A DNA stretch of 64,000 nucleotides, from NCBI RefSeq assembly GCF_001594145.1, contig NZ_LVCF01000046.1:62001-126000 (forward strand). The letters are read 5' to 3'. The translations under genes were made by a program, and so were the position numbers. The notes below the pieces were generated by a model. The model ran no database searches and was not told the origin of the DNA. It worked only from the letters and a program-made list of their open reading frames with translations. This DNA comes from Branchiibius sp. NY16-3462-2. GTDB lineage: Bacteria > Actinomycetota > Actinomycetes > Actinomycetales > Dermatophilaceae. Numbering within the stretch: the first letter of the stretch is position 1; the number at the start of each line of letters is the position of its first letter. Shown here one piece after another: positions 53,311-63,018 of the stretch.

Positions 53311-54842
53311 CAGGCTGCTCCCTTGCTGGAATCGGCACCGGTCATGGCCGCACCAAGATCCTGCGGGGTGACGGTGGCCGGGTCGAACGTGCCGGACAGC
53401 CGGCCACGCAGGATCACCCGGATCGTGTCGGACAGACCCATCAACTCATCGAGGTCGGCAGAGATCAGCAACACGGCCAGACCTTCCCGACGGGCTTGTT
53501 TGATGTGGTCCCAGATCGCCGCCTGGGCACCGACGTCGACACCACGGGTCGGGTGGGCGGCGATCAACACCTTGGGCGAGTGGGCCATTTCGCGGCCGAT
53601 GATCAGCTTCTGCTGGTTACCACCGGACAGCGACTCAGCGGTGACATCGATGGACGGCGTGCGCACGTCGTACTCCTGCACGATGCGCTCGGTGTCCGCG
53701 CGTGCGGCGCCGGCGTCGATCAGCCACCCTTTGGCCATCGGAGGCTCAGTCTGGTGTCCCAGGATGCGGTTCTCCCACAGCGGACTCTCCAGCAGCAGCC
53801 CGTGCCGGTGCCGGTCCTCGGGGATGTAGCCGACCCCCGCCTCGCGGATCGCCCGGGTGGACCAGCCGGCCACGTCCTCGCCGAGCACCGTCACACTCCC
53901 GGAGGCGGGGACATGGATGCCCATGATGGTCTCGACCAGTTCGGCCTGGCCGTTGCCCTCGACGCCGGCGATCCCGAGCACTTCGCCCGCGTGGATGACT
54001 AGGTCGATATCGGTCAGCAGTGGCGAACCGCCTTCTGGCGACGGCAGATTCAGCCCGGCCACCGACAGCACGACCGTGTCGGTAACGGTCGACTCCTCGG
54101 TCTGCGGGGTCGGCAGGGCCGAGCCGACCATCAGTTCGGCGAGTTCGCGGGAGGTGACCGACTTCGGGTCGACGGTGGCCACCGTGGTGCCGCGCCGGAT
54201 GACGGTGATGGTGTCGGCGACCTGCCGGACTTCATCGAGCTTGTGGGAGATGAAGATGATGGTGAAGCCCTGGGCCTTGAGCAGATCGAGGTTGGCGAAG
54301 AGTTCGTCGACCTCCTGCGGCACCAGCACCGCGGTCGGCTCGTCGAGGATGATGATTTTGGCTCCGCGGTAGAGCACCTTGAGGATTTCGACCCGCTGAC
54401 GGGCACCGACGCCGAGTCGGTCGACCATCGTGTCCGGGTTGACGTGCAGCCCGTACGCCGTGGAGATGCGATTGATCTCATCGCGCGCCCCCGCGCCGAT
54501 CCCGTGCAGGTTCTCCGCGCCGAGCACGACGTTCTCGGTCACGGTGAAGTTGTCGGCCAGCTTGAAGTGCTGGAAGACCATCCCGATCCCGTGCGCGATC
54601 GCGTCGGCCGGGCTGGCGAACTCCACCTGCTCCCCGGCGACGGTGATGGTGCCCTCGTCCGGTTTCTGCACGCCGTACAGGATCTTCATCAACGTCGACT
54701 TGCCGGCGCCGTTCTCCCCCACGATGGCGTGGATGGTGCCGGCCTTCACGGTGATGTCGACGTCCTTGTTGGCCACGACACCGGGGAATCGCTTGGTGAT
54801 GCCGCGCAACTCGACCGCGGGCGGGGCTTCTGCGGAAGTCAT
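53310..54842 (-). CDS. Nucleoside ABC transporter, tandem ATP-binding protein
   Basis: The 510-residue RbsA/YufO-like ATPase with two nucleotide-binding domains. First: GENGAGKSTLMKIL, VGARQRVEILKVLYRG and IIILDEPTAVLVP. Second: degenerate GVEGNGQAELVET, LSGGNQQKLIIGREM and LIAAHPTRGVDVGA, in which the usual catalytic Glu position is His, as is common in this class. It energises uptake of nucleosides delivered by the BMP lipoprotein. ATG 54842 is preferred over an upstream in-frame start at 54884. It is preceded by a strong hairpin at 54894-54921. Confidence 0.93.
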   Translation of the reverse strand: MTSAEAPPAVELRGITKRFPGVVANKDVDITVKAGTIHAIVGENGAGKSTLMKILYGVQKPDEGTITVAGEQVEFASPADAIAHGIGMVFQHFKLADNFTVTENVVLGAENLHGIGAGARDEINRISTAYGLHVNPDTMVDRLGVGARQRVEILKVLYRGAKIIILDEPTAVLVPQEVDELFANLDLLKAQGFTIIFISHKLDEVRQVADTITVIRRGTTVATVDPKSVTSRELAELMVGSALPTPQTEESTVTDTVVLSVAGLNLPSPEGGSPLLTDIDLVIHAGEVLGIAGVEGNGQAELVETIMGIHVPASGSVTVLGEDVAGWSTRAIREAGVGYIPEDRHRHGLLLESPLWENRILGHQTEPPMAKGWLIDAGAARADTERIVQEYDVRTPSIDVTAESLSGGNQQKLIIGREMAHSPKVLIAAHPTRGVDVGAQAAIWDHIKQARREGLAVLLISADLDELMGLSDTIRVILRGRLSGTFDPATVTPQDLGAAMTGADSSKGAA

Positions 54843-54893
54843 GGGGGTCTTCTCAGCTCCTTGGTGACACGAACGACGACACACGCAACGGGA

Positions 54894-54921
54894 CCCGGTC
54901 GCACACTACCGCGCGACCGGG
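54894..54921 (-). terminator. Intercistronic hairpin after the BMP gene
   Basis: Nine-base perfect arms CCCGGTCGC and GCGACCGGG around a 10-base loop, in the 94-base gap between the BMP gene stop and the ATPase start. No T tract follows. In binding-protein operons such hairpins often protect the upstream mRNA or stop part of the transcripts, giving more binding protein than transporter. Nothing else is recognisable in the gap. Confidence 0.55.
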
Positions 54922-54936
54922 CCCCCTCAGCGGTGA

Positions 54937-56016
54937 TCAAACAGTGCTCGGCACCTTGATCTCACCGGAGGTGATCTTGGCTTCGACCTCAGCCAACTTG
55001 TCCTTCAGGCCGTCGATGTGGCCGCCGGTCGTGGACAGGTAGACACCCTTGTCCTTCAGGCCGTAGACGGTGTTGCCGCCCTTGAACGTGCCGTCATGCA
55101 CCCGGGTCAGGAAGTTGAACACGCCGACGTTCACGCCCTTGACCATCGAGGTCAGGATGACGTCGCGGACCGACGGGTCGGCAGTCAGCGCCTGGTCGGA
55201 GTCCACACCGATCGCCCAGTGACCGGTACCGGCCGCCTTGGCGGCCTGGAACACACCGTCACCGGACTTACCGGCCGCGGCGTAGACCACGTCGGCACCG
55301 TTCTGGAACATGCCGGTGGCGGCCGTCTTGCCCTTGGCCGGGTCGGCGAAGCCGCTGAAGTCCGGCGGCTGGGTCAGGTAGGTGACATCGATCTTGATGC
55401 TCGGGTTCACGTACTTGGCGCCGGCCTGGTAACCAGCCTGGAACTTCTGGATCAGCGGGTTCTGCACACCACCGACGAAGCCGATGTGGCCGCTCTTGGA
55501 GGTGCTGGCCGCTGCGACACCGGCGAGGAACGAACCTTCCTGCTCAGTGAAGGTGATCTGGTCGATGTTGTCGCCCTTGGAGGCATCCGAGGCATCGTCG
55601 ATGATCGCGAAGTCCACGTTCGGGAACTGCTTGGCGACCTTGCCGACCGCCGTGGCGTAGCTGAAGCCGACCGCGACGATGGCCTTGTTGCCGTTCTGCG
55701 CCAGCTGCTGCAGCCGCTGGACCCGGGTGGCGTCGTTGTCCGTGGAGTTGGCCGTGACCTCGGTCGGGGTGATGCCGAACTTCTTCTCGGCCTCGTCCAG
55801 ACCCGCCGCGGCGGAGTCGTTGAAGGAGTGGTCACCGCGACCACCCACGTCGTAGGCCATCCCGACCTTCAGGCTGGCGCCGGAGGTGCCGGTGCCTGAG
55901 CCGGCGCCCGTGCCGGACGGCGACGAGCCGGTGCTCGAGTTGGAGCCACACGCGGCCATACCGATCGCGAGGGCGGCGACAGCGGAAGTTGTCGCGATTT
56001 TCTTCAGGGCCTGCAC
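54937..56016 (-). CDS. BMP-family nucleoside-binding lipoprotein
   Basis: The 359-residue substrate-binding lipoprotein of the ABC importer (PnrA/BmpA family), binding purine or pyrimidine nucleosides outside the membrane. Signal peptide with lipobox GMAAC, then a Ser/Gly/Thr-rich linker, then KVGMAYDVGGRGDHSFNDSAA, IVAVGFSYATAVGKVA, ITFTEQEGSFLAGVAAA and WAIGVDSDQ. The GRGDxSFND motif is family-typical. The start is GTG 56016 with a clear ribosome site (AAGGAGAT), so this mRNA has a leader. First gene of the operon that runs to 47850. Confidence 0.93.
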   Translation of the reverse strand: MQALKKIATTSAVAALAIGMAACGSNSSTGSSPSGTGAGSGTGTSGASLKVGMAYDVGGRGDHSFNDSAAAGLDEAEKKFGITPTEVTANSTDNDATRVQRLQQLAQNGNKAIVAVGFSYATAVGKVAKQFPNVDFAIIDDASDASKGDNIDQITFTEQEGSFLAGVAAASTSKSGHIGFVGGVQNPLIQKFQAGYQAGAKYVNPSIKIDVTYLTQPPDFSGFADPAKGKTAATGMFQNGADVVYAAAGKSGDGVFQAAKAAGTGHWAIGVDSDQALTADPSVRDVILTSMVKGVNVGVFNFLTRVHDGTFKGGNTVYGLKDKGVYLSTTGGHIDGLKDKLAEVEAKITSGEIKVPSTV

Positions 56017-56054
56017 AAGATCTCCTTCGTCAGGGCAGCAACATGATCGGACTT

Positions 56055-56060
56055 ACCCTA
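56055..56060 (-). promoter_or_regulatory. Probable -10 box of the nucleoside operon
   Basis: Minus strand TAGGGT about 38 bases before GTG 56016, giving a leader of about 30 bases that contains the ribosome site. This is one of the few leadered units here. Confidence 0.4.
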
Positions 56061-56136
56061 ACGGCCCGTTCAGGCCGGACACAGCAGATCGACGTGCTGG
56101 ACGCATCACTGGGACCGAACCGTTATTGCAAGTTTT

Positions 56137-56150
56137 TACGTAATTACGTA
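56137..56150. promoter_or_regulatory. Palindromic operator candidate of the ArsR-like gene
   Basis: Perfect 14-base palindrome TACGTAATTACGTA in an AT-rich island, ending at the first two bases of the -10 box TATATT. The place fits autoregulation by the winged-helix protein encoded 11 bases downstream. Confidence 0.5.
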
Positions 56151-56154
56151 TATT
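56149..56154 (+). promoter_or_regulatory. -10 box of the ArsR-like gene
   Basis: TATATT, 6 bases, ATG at 56161: leaderless and the most AT-rich box of the window. Confidence 0.55.
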
Positions 56155-56160
56155 TGCTCT

Positions 56161-56631
56161 ATGGCAAACACTGCTTCCTGGCAGGCCGCCGTCGCGGACC
56201 TCGACCGACGGCTGCAGCGCCTGGAACGAGCGCCGGCACCGGTCCCGGCGGTTGACCTCTGGGCGGTCGAGGCGCTGCAGGATCGCCTGGGTACTGATGG
56301 CGCGTTGATCGCCGGGTCCAGCCACGGTGCGCAGTGGCAGGTCGCGCTCACCGACGCAGCGCTGAGCGACCAGGACTGGTCCGAGAGGGCCGGTCCCCTT
56401 GCGGCACTGGGAAATCCGGTGCGACTGCACCTGCTGCACCTGGTCCACTCCGGAGTGACCACCGCTGCCGAACTGGCGGATGATCCGCACATCGGCACCA
56501 CCGGACAACTGCACCACCACTTGCGGGCGCTGGCCGCAGGCGGCTGGCTGCAGACCGCCGGAAGGGGACGGTATGAGATCCCGCCCGCACGCGTCGTACC
56601 CCTGTTGTGCCTGCTCCTGACCCTGCAATGA
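56161..56631 (+). CDS. ArsR-like winged-helix transcriptional regulator
   Basis: The 156-residue protein: an N-terminal helical arm (AAVADLDRRLQRLERA), a linking region, then a winged helix from about residue 78 with LAALGNPVRLHLLHLVHSG (the LGNPVRLHLL pattern of ArsR-type helices), TAAELADD and TGQLHHHLRALAAGGWL (recognition helix). No metal-binding CxC pair of classical ArsR sensors is seen, so the signal is unknown. The promoter carries a perfect palindrome. It is followed by a 51-residue membrane protein gene with its own ribosome site. Confidence 0.8.
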   Translation: MANTASWQAAVADLDRRLQRLERAPAPVPAVDLWAVEALQDRLGTDGALIAGSSHGAQWQVALTDAALSDQDWSERAGPLAALGNPVRLHLLHLVHSGVTTAAELADDPHIGTTGQLHHHLRALAAGGWLQTAGRGRYEIPPARVVPLLCLLLTLQ

Positions 56632-56642
56632 GAGGAAAGCTC

Positions 56643-56798
56643 ATGAAATGGATCGTCTGTTACCTGATTGCCGGCAGCCTCAGCTCGTTCCTCATTCTGC
56701 GCAGCAGTGACTCCGACCTGCGCCCGTGGTTGCCGATCGTCTTCTGCGCGACGTTCTACTGCTGCGCGCGGCGCCTGTTGGTGCTGCGCGGAAGATGA
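56643..56798 (+). CDS. Small membrane protein (51 residues)
   Basis: Not recognised. Two short hydrophobic segments (WIVCYLIAGSLSSFLIL and WLPIVFCATFYCCARRLL) with a polar turn SSDSDLRP and three cysteines in the second. It starts at ATG 56643, with AGAGGAAA 5 bases upstream overlapping the stop region of the ArsR-like gene, so the two are probably co-translated. An upstream in-frame ATG at 56607 is less likely. Probably controlled by, or acting with, the winged-helix protein. Confidence 0.62.
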   Translation: MKWIVCYLIAGSLSSFLILRSSDSDLRPWLPIVFCATFYCCARRLLVLRGR

Positions 56799-56810
56799 CC
56801 GCCGTCGAGG

Positions 56811-58424
56811 TCAGCAGGCCTCGCCGGTGATGACGTAGCCGCCGCCGTAGAAGTTGCCGTTGTTCACGTGGTAGCCCCAGACCTCAAGGTCCACCGCGTT
56901 GGCCACCGACTGGTTCGCGGGATGACTCCGGCCGCCGGTGTTGTCCAGGTTGCCGCCCCACGCGTACACCTGCTTGTCCGCGGTCAGCGCCAAGTAGGTT
57001 CCGTCGGATGAGAACACCTGCACGACGTTCTTACCGCCGAAGTAGCTGGTCTCGTCAGAGATGTTGTAGGCAAAGCCGGTGGCCGCGTTGAACTGGATAA
57101 CGGAGCCGGTGTTGGTGACGTACACGCCGCCGGTGTACCCCTGAAAACCCCACGCGTCGAACGTCTTGACCCCGGTCGCCCGCTGCGTCCACGTGGTCTG
57201 CTGGGCGGTGGTGGGGAACGCCGAACCAATCGAGTACAACTCCCCGGAGGCGGTCAGTGCCCAGACGACAGGTGCACCGATGCCGGAAGCGCTGGCCAGA
57301 CCCGGACCGGCCTCGATCTTGACGACCGGGCTCGGTGAACTGGCCGAGCAGCTCAACGTGAAGCCCTGGCTCCAGGTGCACACGGTGCCGTCAGCTTTCA
57401 CGATCGCCCCGCCGTACTGGAAATTGTTGGGAGCCGACTGCCAGTTGTACCCCCCGAACGCGCTCAACTGCAGGGCGCCAGCGGTATTGGGCACCAGGGT
57501 CGCCGTGGGCGCGACGGATCCGGTGGCGTTCGCCCAGTAATACAGGCCGGACGAAGTCAACGCGTAGCTGTACCGGTCAGTCGACTGGACATCAAGAATC
57601 GTCCCGGAGATCCCGGCCACCGGCAGCACCGTGGGAGTCACGTTGCCATTGCTGTAGAACTGATAGACCTTGCCGTCGGTGGTGCTGTAGGCGCCGCCGG
57701 CGGTGTTGCTGCCCGAGCTGGTCCAGGCGCTCACGGTCTTGGCGTTGCTGCCCAACGAGCCGGGACTCGTGCGCGAGGCGTTGAAGTTGTCGCCCCAGTA
57801 CGCGACCGTGCCGGTGGCGGTGACGATCGCCGTGTTGCGACCGGCGTTGTCGCCGGAGGTCGCGCCGATCAGACCGTTGGAGATTGCCACCGGAGCCGTG
57901 GAGATCGTCGGTGCCGTGCTGCCACCTCCGACCGAGCGGGTGACCTCCACGACGGTGCCGGCGCCGGCGAGCAACGTGCCTGTGCACGCCGCCGTGACGG
58001 TGCTGCCCCCGCTGGTGAACGATGCCTGGATCGAATAACTGCCCGCGGCACCGGTGCCGTTGAACGCGGGGACACTGACCAGTCCGTTGGCACCCACCGT
58101 GACGGTCTGGGTCTGCGGGGCACCGGCGACGAAGGACAGTCCGGCGGGCAGCGTGATCGTGACGGTGGAGCCCACGGGGGCGACGTTCTGGCCGACGTAC
58201 GCCGTGAAGGTCACCGTCCCGGCGGGAACGGTCGAACAACGGGTCACCGACCCGAAGCAGGTAGTGGAGACGATGCGCGGGTCCGACAAGGGCGATGCCG
58301 ATGCGGGTAGCGCCGTCGCCCCCACCAGGAGCACCGGGGCGCTCCACGCCGCGCCTCGCACGAGGGTGCGGCGGTCCACCTGGGGAACAGGAAGAGCCCA
58401 TTCGGGCAAACGACGTTCGGGCAC
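56811..58424 (-). CDS. Tat-exported RCC1-like seven-repeat protein (paralogue A)
   Basis: The 537-residue exported protein. Twin-arginine signal VDRRTLVRGAAWSAPV followed by a hydrophobic stretch and ALPASASP; then an Ig-like domain (about 45-150, TVTFTAYVGQNVAPVG, VTITLPAGLSFVAG), then seven short repeats of the form G-V-x-x-W/F typical of RCC1-like beta-propellers (TGTVAYWGDN, DGKVYQFYSN, SGLYYWANA, DGTVCTWSQG, SGELYSIGSA, TGSVIQFNAA, KQVYAWGGN), and a C-terminal GGGYVITGEAC. No enzyme motif was seen. The start is GTG 58424. A close paralogue precedes it. The function is unknown; a surface or binding role is likely. Confidence 0.72.
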   Translation of the reverse strand: MPERRLPEWALPVPQVDRRTLVRGAAWSAPVLLVGATALPASASPLSDPRIVSTTCFGSVTRCSTVPAGTVTFTAYVGQNVAPVGSTVTITLPAGLSFVAGAPQTQTVTVGANGLVSVPAFNGTGAAGSYSIQASFTSGGSTVTAACTGTLLAGAGTVVEVTRSVGGGSTAPTISTAPVAISNGLIGATSGDNAGRNTAIVTATGTVAYWGDNFNASRTSPGSLGSNAKTVSAWTSSGSNTAGGAYSTTDGKVYQFYSNGNVTPTVLPVAGISGTILDVQSTDRYSYALTSSGLYYWANATGSVAPTATLVPNTAGALQLSAFGGYNWQSAPNNFQYGGAIVKADGTVCTWSQGFTLSCSASSPSPVVKIEAGPGLASASGIGAPVVWALTASGELYSIGSAFPTTAQQTTWTQRATGVKTFDAWGFQGYTGGVYVTNTGSVIQFNAATGFAYNISDETSYFGGKNVVQVFSSDGTYLALTADKQVYAWGGNLDNTGGRSHPANQSVANAVDLEVWGYHVNNGNFYGGGYVITGEAC

Positions 58425-58432
58425 GGTCAGGA

Positions 58433-58438
58433 AGACTA
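58433..58438 (-). promoter_or_regulatory. Possible -10 box of paralogue A
   Basis: Minus strand TAGTCT, 8 bases, GTG at 58424, in the 21-base gap between the two paralogues. It would let A be expressed without B. Confidence 0.35.
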
Positions 58439-58445
58439 TCGGTTA

Positions 58446-60044
58446 CTACGGACAATCCGTGCCGGCAATGATGAAGCCGCCACCCCAGTAGTCGCCCGCA
58501 TGCAGGCCCCAGACGGCGAGGTCGGTCGCATTCGTGATGCCGGTGGGAGCGGGCGTCTTTCGACCGCCGTTGTCGTTGTTCCCCGTCCAGGCGTACACCT
58601 GCTTGTCGGCGGTGAGCGCCAAGTACCCTCCGTCGGAGGCAAACACCTGCACGACGTTCTTCCCGCCGAAGTACTGGGTGTAATCCAGCGTGTCGAGCGT
58701 TGTACTGCCGTGGCTGAAGAACTGGATGGCCTTGCCGTCCTGGGTGATCCACACCCCGCCGGTGTAGCCGTTGTAGCCCCAACTGTCGAACGTCTTGATG
58801 TTGCTGGCGAAGTTCTTCCAGGCCGTGGTGTTGCCTACCGCGGACCCGATCCCGTAGAGGTCGCCGCTACCGGTCAACGCCCAGGTGGCCGTTGGCTCGG
58901 CGACCAGCTTCACCACGCTGGTCGGCGCGTTCGTGGCCGTCGACAGGGTGAACCCCTGCGACCAGCTGCGCACGGTGCCGGCGATCAGCAACGAACCGCC
59001 GAAGGTGAGTGGCCCGGTCGTGCCCGTACCCGTGCGGGTGCTGTAGGCGCTGAACGCCGTAGCCCCGGCGCTTCCCGCGATCAACGTCGCGGTCGGTGTT
59101 CCGGTGGCGTTGTCCACCCAGTAGTACAGCCCGTTCGACGTGAGGGCGTAGCCGTAGCCGTCGGTTGCCTGGACGTCGAGGACCGTCCCCGAGATGCCGC
59201 CGACCTTGGTGACCGTGGTCGGGCCGCCGACGGCCGGGCTGAACAGCTGGTAGACCGACGTGCCGTCCGTTGTCACGCCCCCGGCGGTGTCGTTGCCGGT
59301 GTTCACGCTCGTCCACGTGCTGACGCTCTTGAGCCCGGTGAGGGTGGCGCCCCCGAACTGCAGGGTCACCGGCGAGGCAGCGCTGCCACCCAGGCTGCGT
59401 CCCCAGTACGCAACTGTTCCCGCCTGCGTCACGATGGCCACGTTGGAGCCGTTGGACGGACCGGAGGTGGTCGAACCCTGATCACCGGAGATAGCGCCCG
59501 TGAGCCCGTTGGTGACACCCGTGACCGTAGAAGTGATCGTGGCCGGATCGCCGCTGCCGCCGACACTGCGGAACAACTCGTACACCGGCCCCGCGTTCGG
59601 AGTGACCAGCCCGACACCGGCGTCGGAGACGCCTTGGAACGTCGCCGTGATCGCATACGCGCCCGAGGCGCCGGTCACCTTGAATGCGGGAACGCTGACC
59701 AGGCCGTTGGCACCGACGGTCACCGTCTGTGTCTGCGGGTTGCCGCTGGTGAAGGACAGACCGGCCGGCAACGTGATGGTGACCGCCGACCCGACCGGTG
59801 CGAAATTCTGACCGATGTACGCCGTGAACGTCACCGTCCCAGCGGGCACGACGCTGCACCGGACGACCGATCCGAACCCCGTGACGTTGACGATGTTCGG
59901 GTCGGACAGAGGGGAAGCCGCCGCGGGCAGCGTGGTCGCACCAACCATCAGCACCGGAGTCGTCCATGCTGCGGTACGGACGACCGTTCGACGGTCAACC
60001 TTCGGCACGGCCACGGTCCAAGCGGGCAGGCGGCGATCAGTCAC
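58446..60044 (-). CDS. Tat-exported RCC1-like seven-repeat protein (paralogue B)
   Basis: The 532-residue paralogue of the next gene with the same plan: signal VDRRTVVRTAAWTTPV, ASPLSDPNIV, Ig-like domain (TVTFTAYIGQNFAPVG, QTQTVTVGANGLVSVPAF, identical to A over that string), seven propeller repeats (AGTVAYWGRS, TSVYQLFSP, NGLYYWVDN, TVRSWSQG, SGDLYGIGS, GKAIQFFSHG, KQVYAWTGN) and the end GGGFIIAGTDCP. GTG 60044 has GAGGGAA upstream, so a leadered mRNA. High Thr, Ser and Gly content is usual for exported beta proteins. Evidently from a tandem duplication; role unknown. Confidence 0.72.
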   Translation of the reverse strand: MTDRRLPAWTVAVPKVDRRTVVRTAAWTTPVLMVGATTLPAAASPLSDPNIVNVTGFGSVVRCSVVPAGTVTFTAYIGQNFAPVGSAVTITLPAGLSFTSGNPQTQTVTVGANGLVSVPAFKVTGASGAYAITATFQGVSDAGVGLVTPNAGPVYELFRSVGGSGDPATITSTVTGVTNGLTGAISGDQGSTTSGPSNGSNVAIVTQAGTVAYWGRSLGGSAASPVTLQFGGATLTGLKSVSTWTSVNTGNDTAGGVTTDGTSVYQLFSPAVGGPTTVTKVGGISGTVLDVQATDGYGYALTSNGLYYWVDNATGTPTATLIAGSAGATAFSAYSTRTGTGTTGPLTFGGSLLIAGTVRSWSQGFTLSTATNAPTSVVKLVAEPTATWALTGSGDLYGIGSAVGNTTAWKNFASNIKTFDSWGYNGYTGGVWITQDGKAIQFFSHGSTTLDTLDYTQYFGGKNVVQVFASDGGYLALTADKQVYAWTGNNDNGGRKTPAPTGITNATDLAVWGLHAGDYWGGGFIIAGTDCP

Positions 60045-60101
60045 AAGTTCCCTCAGAATCAGCGGTATTCCCCCACGCCCAGGGTACAGAGCGCGGCGGG
60101 C

Positions 60102-61301
60102 TCAGCTGGAACTCACGCCACCTGTCTGGAGAACGGCGCCGGACAACACCTTGGCCGCGATGGCGATCGCAGCTTCGTCGACGACCAGATTGCCCTGGTG
60201 CAACTCGTACGTCGCGCCGCCCGGGGTGCGCGTGCCGAGCCGGGCCAGCGCGCCGGAAGTGTTCTGCAGCATCCAGGAGAAGTCTTCGCCGCCGAGCGAC
60301 TGCGGAGTGCCCACGGCGGCATCCGGCCCGATCAGCTGCGTCGTGCTGGTCCGGAGCGCGTCGATGCACGCTTCGTCGTTGACCACCGGCGGCACTCCGC
60401 GCTCGTGATGAACCTCAGCGTGCACCTGGTAGGGAGCAACCACTTCGTGCACGATCTGCTGCACCAGTCCCTCGGCCTTCAGCCACGCCTGGGCGTCCAG
60501 CATGCGCAAGGTGCCGCGCGCCGTACCTGATGAGGGGATGACGTTGGGTGCGCTGCCCGCGTGCACCGCCCCCCAGACCAGAGCGGCACCCGCCCGGGGA
60601 TCGAGGCGGCGGGACAGAACAGCGGGTACGTCGGTGATCACCTTGGCGAGCGCGTAGGTGAGATCACCGGTCAGGTGCGGGCGCGACGTGTGACCACCAC
60701 GACCGCTCACGGTCACCGTGACGTCATCACAGGCGGCGGTGATCGGACCGGCCGCCAGCCCCACGGTGCCGACGTCGATGCTCGGATCGCAGTGCACCGC
60801 GAAGATGCGGTCGACGTCGACGAGTTCGCCCTGTGCGACAACCGACTCGGCGCCTCCGGGCAGCACTTCCTCAGCAGGCTGGAAGATGACCCGCACGGCG
60901 ACGCCGGACTCGACCAACCAATGCTCCACGGCGGCAAGGGCCAACGTCGCGCCGAGGACACCCGCGCTGTGGACGTCGTGTCCGCACGCGTGACACATCC
61001 CCGGTTCACGCGAAGCGAACGACAGCCCCGTCTGCTCCTGCACGGGTAGCGCATCCAGGTCTGCGCGCAGGCCGATCCGGATCCGGGGCTGCGATGCACC
61101 CAGTTCGGCGACCAGACCGGTGCCATCCAGCCGGCGGGTGCGCACGTCGCTGGCTTCCAGCCGCTCACGGATCACTTCGGTCGTGCGGTGCTCCTGGTAC
61201 CCGATCTCGGGATGGGCGTGCAGATCGCGCCGCAGGGCGATCAACTCGGGTTCGAGCGCGTCCACACGGGCGGCGATGAGGTCTGACAAAGCGGTATCCA
61301 C
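60102..61301 (-). CDS. M20-family amidohydrolase (hippurate/N-acyl-amino-acid type)
   Basis: Zinc hydrolase that removes acyl groups from amino acids or similar amides. The 399-residue product has LRRDLHAHPEIGYQE, GLRADLDALPVQE, CHACGHDVHSAGVLG (zinc ligands Cys and His), FQPAEEVLPGGA (catalytic Glu pair) and GGEDFSWML near the end. The start is placed at GTG 61301; GTG 61310 is an alternative. It follows the 35-residue membrane peptide gene by 25 bases and the mutase gene, so may be in one transcript with them. The substrate is unknown. Confidence 0.88.
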   Translation of the reverse strand: MDTALSDLIAARVDALEPELIALRRDLHAHPEIGYQEHRTTEVIRERLEASDVRTRRLDGTGLVAELGASQPRIRIGLRADLDALPVQEQTGLSFASREPGMCHACGHDVHSAGVLGATLALAAVEHWLVESGVAVRVIFQPAEEVLPGGAESVVAQGELVDVDRIFAVHCDPSIDVGTVGLAAGPITAACDDVTVTVSGRGGHTSRPHLTGDLTYALAKVITDVPAVLSRRLDPRAGAALVWGAVHAGSAPNVIPSSGTARGTLRMLDAQAWLKAEGLVQQIVHEVVAPYQVHAEVHHERGVPPVVNDEACIDALRTSTTQLIGPDAAVGTPQSLGGEDFSWMLQNTSGALARLGTRTPGGATYELHQGNLVVDEAAIAIAAKVLSGAVLQTGGVSSS

Positions 61302-61326
61302 AGCGCCCACCAGCGTAGTCAGCCAG

Positions 61327-61433
61327 TCAGACTGCTCCTCGACCGGCCGCCAGCACCACCAGCAGGACCAACGCCAGGAAGCAGACGACCACCAACACGT
61401 AGTGGTTCGCGACAAAGGTCAGCAAGCGCCACA

Positions 61434-61434
<1 letters not shown>
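61327..61434 (-). CDS. 35-residue single-span membrane peptide
   Basis: Very short gene: MWRLLTFVANHYVLVVVC followed by a run of Leu, Val and Ala and the end AAGRGAV. Nearly the whole peptide is one membrane helix (about residues 10-30) with basic residues at both ends. The ATG shares one base with the stop of the acyl-CoA mutase gene (TGATG), so it is likely translated by reinitiation after the mutase. I do not recognise a family. The strong membrane-helix pattern and coupling support a real gene, but at this length chance cannot be excluded. Confidence 0.5.
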
Positions 61435-63005
<1,571 letters not shown>

Positions 63006-63011
63006 GCTTCC

Positions 63012-63017
63012 AGCCTA
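63012..63017 (-). promoter_or_regulatory. -10 box of the mutase operon
   Basis: Minus strand TAGGCT, 6 bases, ATG at 63005, within the 13 bases after the pyrD stop. Confidence 0.5.
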
Positions 63018-63018
63018 G

